Positions 60,180 to 64,000 of a stretch of 64,000 nucleotides of DNA are shown here, piece after piece (the stretch's first letter is position 1; every line of letters begins with the position of its first letter). This DNA is from Flavobacteriales bacterium 33_180_T64. GTDB lineage: Bacteria; Bacteroidota; Bacteroidia; Flavobacteriales; Flavobacteriaceae. Under the pieces are notes generated by a model. The model did no database searches. It saw nothing but the letters and a program-made list of their open reading frames with translations, and was not told the origin of the DNA. A program made the translations under genes and the position numbers. The stretch spans positions 1 to 64,000 of the forward strand of contig MAAQ01000014.1 in NCBI GenBank assembly GCA_002162685.1. Reading direction: 5' to 3'.

Positions 60180-61094
60180 TCAAATCTCTCTTATTTGCTG
60201 CTCAATACAAGCAACTATATTTTCGATATTGGCTTCATAATCAAACCAAATCGCATCCTTATCCTTCTTAAACCAAGTCAATTGCCGTTTTGCAAAACGT
60301 CGTGTATTCTTCTTTATTTCTGAAATTGAAAAATCTAAAGTCCACTCATCATCTAAATACTTGAAGAGCTCTTTGTAGCCTACTGTATTTAATGCGTTTA
60401 ATTGTTGTTTAGGTTTTAGTTTTTTTACTTCGTCTAACAAACCTTCGGCGATCATAAGGTCTACACGTGTATTGATTCTGTCATAAATAAGAGGTCTGTC
60501 TGCTGTTAAGCTTATGGTGATTGTTTTGAAATCTCGTGCTTTTTTTTCTGCATTTAAAAAAGAAGAATAGGGCTTTTTACTTGAAATACAAACTTCCAAC
60601 GCTCTAATAACTCGATGCGGATTATCAATAGCAATAGTATTATACGCTTTTGGGTCTAACTTTTTAAGCTGAAATTGCAAACTTTCAAGACCATCTTTTT
60701 GTAACCTAATATTTAATTCTTCTCTAATCAATGGGTCTACTTCTGGAAATTGATCTAAGCCATGAGTTACTGCATTTACATACAAACCAGATCCACCAAC
60801 CATTATTATAACGTTGTGTTTTTTGTACAGTTTGGTTAGTAATGCAATAGCATCTCTTTCAAAAGCACCTACATTATAATCATCATTAATTGAGATATGT
60901 TTAATAAAATTGTGTGGAGCTGCAGCTAATTCAGTTGGAGTAGGAGCTGCAGTACCAATTTGCATTTCTTTATAAAACTGTCTAGAATCTGCCGAAATAA
61001 TTTCAGTATTAAAATGATTAGCTAGTTTAATACTAAGTGCCGTTTTTCCTATGGCAGTAGGACCAACAATAGAGATTAAGTATTTATTATTCAT
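60180..61094 (-). CDS. miaA: tRNA dimethylallyltransferase
   Basis: SIVGPTAIGKTALSIKLA, ISADSRQFYKEMQIGTA, RRFAKRQLTWF. Confidence 0.97.
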   Translation of the reverse strand: MNNKYLISIVGPTAIGKTALSIKLANHFNTEIISADSRQFYKEMQIGTAAPTPTELAAAPHNFIKHISINDDYNVGAFERDAIALLTKLYKKHNVIIMVGGSGLYVNAVTHGLDQFPEVDPLIREELNIRLQKDGLESLQFQLKKLDPKAYNTIAIDNPHRVIRALEVCISSKKPYSSFLNAEKKARDFKTITISLTADRPLIYDRINTRVDLMIAEGLLDEVKKLKPKQQLNALNTVGYKELFKYLDDEWTLDFSISEIKKNTRRFAKRQLTWFKKDKDAIWFDYEANIENIVACIEQQIREI

Positions 61095-61920
61095 TTAAAA
61101 TAGTGCCACAATTATGACAAAAAGTAGCTTTATCTCGATGATTTTCGGCTAAACAATTCGGACAAGATTGTGTGTTCATTTGTACATTGCGTTTATTAAC
61201 TTTTGTCATTTCAGAAGAGACAATTCCTGTAGGTATTGCGATAATACCATAACCCATTATCATAATTAAAGATGCAATAAATTGACCCAAAGCTGTTACA
61301 GGTGCAATATCTCCATAACCAACAGTTGTTAAAGTTACAATTGCCCAATAGACACTTCTTGGAATACTTGTAAAACCACTATTTTTATTCCCTTCTACGA
61401 GGTACATTACTGTGCCTAAGATGATACATAGAATTACAACGAAAAATAGGAACACTACTATTTTTGCGCGACTTGCTTTTAGTGCACGAACAAAATTTGT
61501 GGATTCACCAATATAACGTGCTAATTTTAAAATTCTAAAAACACGTAATAACCTCAACGCTCTTATCGCTAATAGAGAACTTGAACCTAATATAAAAAAC
61601 GATATGTATTTTGGAATTGTAGATAATAAATCGATAATACCATAAAAGCTAAAGATGTATTTTGTGGGTTTATTAACTGTTGCAATCCTAGCTACATACT
61701 CTAGAGAGAATAGAATTGTAATAATCCATTCGGAAATGTTTAAAAACGAAGCGTACTCTTCTGAAAACGAATCAATACTTTCAAGCATTACTAGTATAAT
61801 ACTTGCAAGAATTAGTATGAGTAAAACAACATCAAATAATTTTCCAGTAGGCGTGTCGGCTTCATAAATGATTTCATGAAGTTTTTTTTGCCAATTAGAT
61901 TTTTGATTGTCTTTATTCAT
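61087..61920 (-). CDS. Voltage-gated K+ channel-like ion transporter with C-terminal zinc ribbon
   Basis: S4-like LRALRLLRVFRILKLARY, selectivity filter TLTTVGYGD, C-term CPNCLAENHRDKATFCHNCG. Confidence 0.93.
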   Translation of the reverse strand: MNKDNQKSNWQKKLHEIIYEADTPTGKLFDVVLLILILASIILVMLESIDSFSEEYASFLNISEWIITILFSLEYVARIATVNKPTKYIFSFYGIIDLLSTIPKYISFFILGSSSLLAIRALRLLRVFRILKLARYIGESTNFVRALKASRAKIVVFLFFVVILCIILGTVMYLVEGNKNSGFTSIPRSVYWAIVTLTTVGYGDIAPVTALGQFIASLIMIMGYGIIAIPTGIVSSEMTKVNKRNVQMNTQSCPNCLAENHRDKATFCHNCGTILNE

Positions 61921-61941
61921 TAGTTCAAATGTACTAAAAAG

Positions 61942-63897
61942 TTATTGTTTCTTTTTTAATACGATTAAGGAGTTCTTTTGAATATCTACTATAGATGCAA
62001 AATATTGCTTTAATGCATCGTAATATTCAGAACCATAAATGGCTTCTTTAAAATTAAATTTAAAATAGATGATAATCGAATTATCACTTTTACTTGCATT
62101 AAATAATAATGTTCCTGTTTTGTTAGGAAGTGAAACTCTAGTAGTCCTTGGAATTTCAATAACCTCATAACCTTCAGTATTTATTTCTGCAGTATATATA
62201 TATGCATCACTGTAACCAAAATCTATAGGATAAGTACGTTGCTGTAGTTTAAATGGGTTTTCATCAAAAAATGTAATTACAAACGGATTGATATAGAAAT
62301 TATCTCCAACATTGTCTAAGCTTTGCTCTACTCTAAATGTTTCAGAAAACTCAGGATTTGTTTGATCTATTGTTTGTGAATCGTGCTCTAAAAATTGTGT
62401 TGTTGTATTAGAATTCACAAAAGAATCTAAATATGAATCAGGATTGTTAAAGTATCTTTTTTTAGCTTTTATAGCGTGGTATCCTGTACTTTTCGTTGAA
62501 ATGCTGCCTTTAAGAGTTTGATTTTCAATAATTAATCTAACCTGATGTTTCTTGAGACTTAATTGGTTGGCTTCAATATCTACCCAGTAACCACCATCCT
62601 TAAAGTCTAATAAGCGTCCATATTGGTTAAGACATCTAAAAGGGAGTTGTCCAAATGCTAAATAATTATCTGTTGCATCTAGTAGATAATTTTGCCCATC
62701 AATAGTTGCCTGAACTATAAGGTAATTGAAATCAGAGATTACGGGATAAATTTTTGTAGCTAAACCATTATTCCTTGTAGAAACTAAAATAGGCTTTACA
62801 TCAATAGCATTGGCTTTAAGTAAATTATGAAGTAAAATGTTTATTTCTGAAACATTTCCCGATTTGTTTTGTACTAAGTCTTTTACAGAAACTTCATTAA
62901 AAATATTAAAACTTTCATTCCATGTATATGTGTTCTGTACATATTTAAAGATGGCTTGAGCTTTTTCTAAAGGGTTACTTTTGCTTATAATATCTTCACT
63001 AAGTAAGCCTTTTGTAATGCCGCTTTTTTTTAATTGTCTACCAATATTGTTGTCACTTTTAAGTTCGCCTTCAACACTTTTCCATGTTTTAGTAATATTA
63101 TCTACTCTGCCATCAAATCCCCTAAAAACTTTTAGTTCATATTCAATTCTTGCCATATAGTTTTCACTCGTAGTCATAAATTCCTCATCAACAAATGCTG
63201 GAATATCTTTCATTACATAAATATAATCGCCACAATCTGATGAACCAGCACCAGGAACTTGAAGGCAATTTCTTCTAAGTGATGATTCGTTTGTATGTAG
63301 TTTTTTTCCACCTACTAATTTTATATTGTACTCCCAATTACCTGGAATACTGGGTTGGTATTCACTATGTAGTTTTGGAATATCCTCTTGAAAATACCAG
63401 CTTTTGTATTTAAAAAAATATGGAGATTCAATTGTATAGCTGTAGTTAATAACAGAACCTTCTTTGATATTTGGAAATGTGAATTTTACAAGCGTGTAAT
63501 TCTCATTGTATTGTTCTTTGAAAATTGAATTTTTATCTAACTTGGTTCGTGTGACCTTGTCATTTTCGATATTATAAACTGTAGCTTTTATTTTTGAAAC
63601 TTTTTCTTTTTTACCATTCTTAACATATAAGTAAACAGTTTCAGTAGCTTTTTCAAAACCGTTACGATTTAAAATCTTTAGTTTTTTCTTGATTTCAGTT
63701 TTTAATAAAAATGTTTCTCTGTCTACAAAGCTCCTTCCAATTTCATAGATAACTAAAGCATTAGCAGTAGAATCTTTTTCATAAACATTAAGTTCGATAT
63801 CTTGTTTTGTTACTTCAAAACCTTCAGTGTTAAAGCCTGTTTGTGCTTGTATGTGTAATGTTAAGGCTAATGTAATACATAGTAAAAATGATTTCAT
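61942..63897 (-). CDS. DUF3857/transglutaminase-like exported protein
   Basis: Signal peptide; VINYSYTIESPYFFKYKSWYFQEDIPKLHSEYQ and NVSEINILLHNLLKANAIDVKPILVSTR. Confidence 0.85.
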   Translation of the reverse strand: MKSFLLCITLALTLHIQAQTGFNTEGFEVTKQDIELNVYEKDSTANALVIYEIGRSFVDRETFLLKTEIKKKLKILNRNGFEKATETVYLYVKNGKKEKVSKIKATVYNIENDKVTRTKLDKNSIFKEQYNENYTLVKFTFPNIKEGSVINYSYTIESPYFFKYKSWYFQEDIPKLHSEYQPSIPGNWEYNIKLVGGKKLHTNESSLRRNCLQVPGAGSSDCGDYIYVMKDIPAFVDEEFMTTSENYMARIEYELKVFRGFDGRVDNITKTWKSVEGELKSDNNIGRQLKKSGITKGLLSEDIISKSNPLEKAQAIFKYVQNTYTWNESFNIFNEVSVKDLVQNKSGNVSEINILLHNLLKANAIDVKPILVSTRNNGLATKIYPVISDFNYLIVQATIDGQNYLLDATDNYLAFGQLPFRCLNQYGRLLDFKDGGYWVDIEANQLSLKKHQVRLIIENQTLKGSISTKSTGYHAIKAKKRYFNNPDSYLDSFVNSNTTTQFLEHDSQTIDQTNPEFSETFRVEQSLDNVGDNFYINPFVITFFDENPFKLQQRTYPIDFGYSDAYIYTAEINTEGYEVIEIPRTTRVSLPNKTGTLLFNASKSDNSIIIYFKFNFKEAIYGSEYYDALKQYFASIVDIQKNSLIVLKKKQ

Positions 63898-64000
63898 TAT
63901 GAGAAATTTTAAATAGATATGGTTTTTACTTTTTTATGTCGTCTTAAATAACTTTGAATAATATGCTGCGTGTCTCTATTGTTTTCCATTGGCGTTATAA

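Overview
This 64 kb window is chromosomal DNA from an AT-rich member of the Bacteroidetes, most likely Flavobacteriaceae. The evidence is TAnnTTTG-type -7 promoter boxes, several T9SS C-terminal sorting domains, and families such as DUF4835, DUF6095 and an omega-like RNAP subunit. It opens on the 3' end of a 5S rRNA and is then densely packed with mostly core genes: murQ, icd, rplS, trmD, gap, htrA, dapF, mltG, dnaA, ribD, prmC, ligA, dapA, bamD, coaBC, recN, fabI, coaE and miaA, plus a two-component system, csp and others. Accessory content includes a beta-mannosidase/CutC/hexosaminidase cluster, three consecutive T9SS-type surface proteins and a sulfotransferase. I see no CRISPR array, prophage, transposase, tRNA or obvious defence system. 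The most interesting unexplained structure is non-coding: (1) about 450 bp downstream of rplS with serial hairpins, a strong minus-strand terminator and a 24-codon ORF (MNRFIDIVKLEPKKMREHKFSYLF); (2) a compact nested inverted-repeat element next to murQ that looks like a dispersed flavobacterial repeat or RNA; (3) helically phased TTTAAC(G/A)/GTTAA direct repeats in three promoter regions, including the htrA/dapF divergon and the histidine-kinase promoter, suggesting an envelope-stress regulon; (4) tail-to-tail gene overlaps, one of which is exactly a 12-bp palindrome encoding Leu-Ile-Asp-stop on both strands. All family names come from reading the supplied translations; no database search was run.
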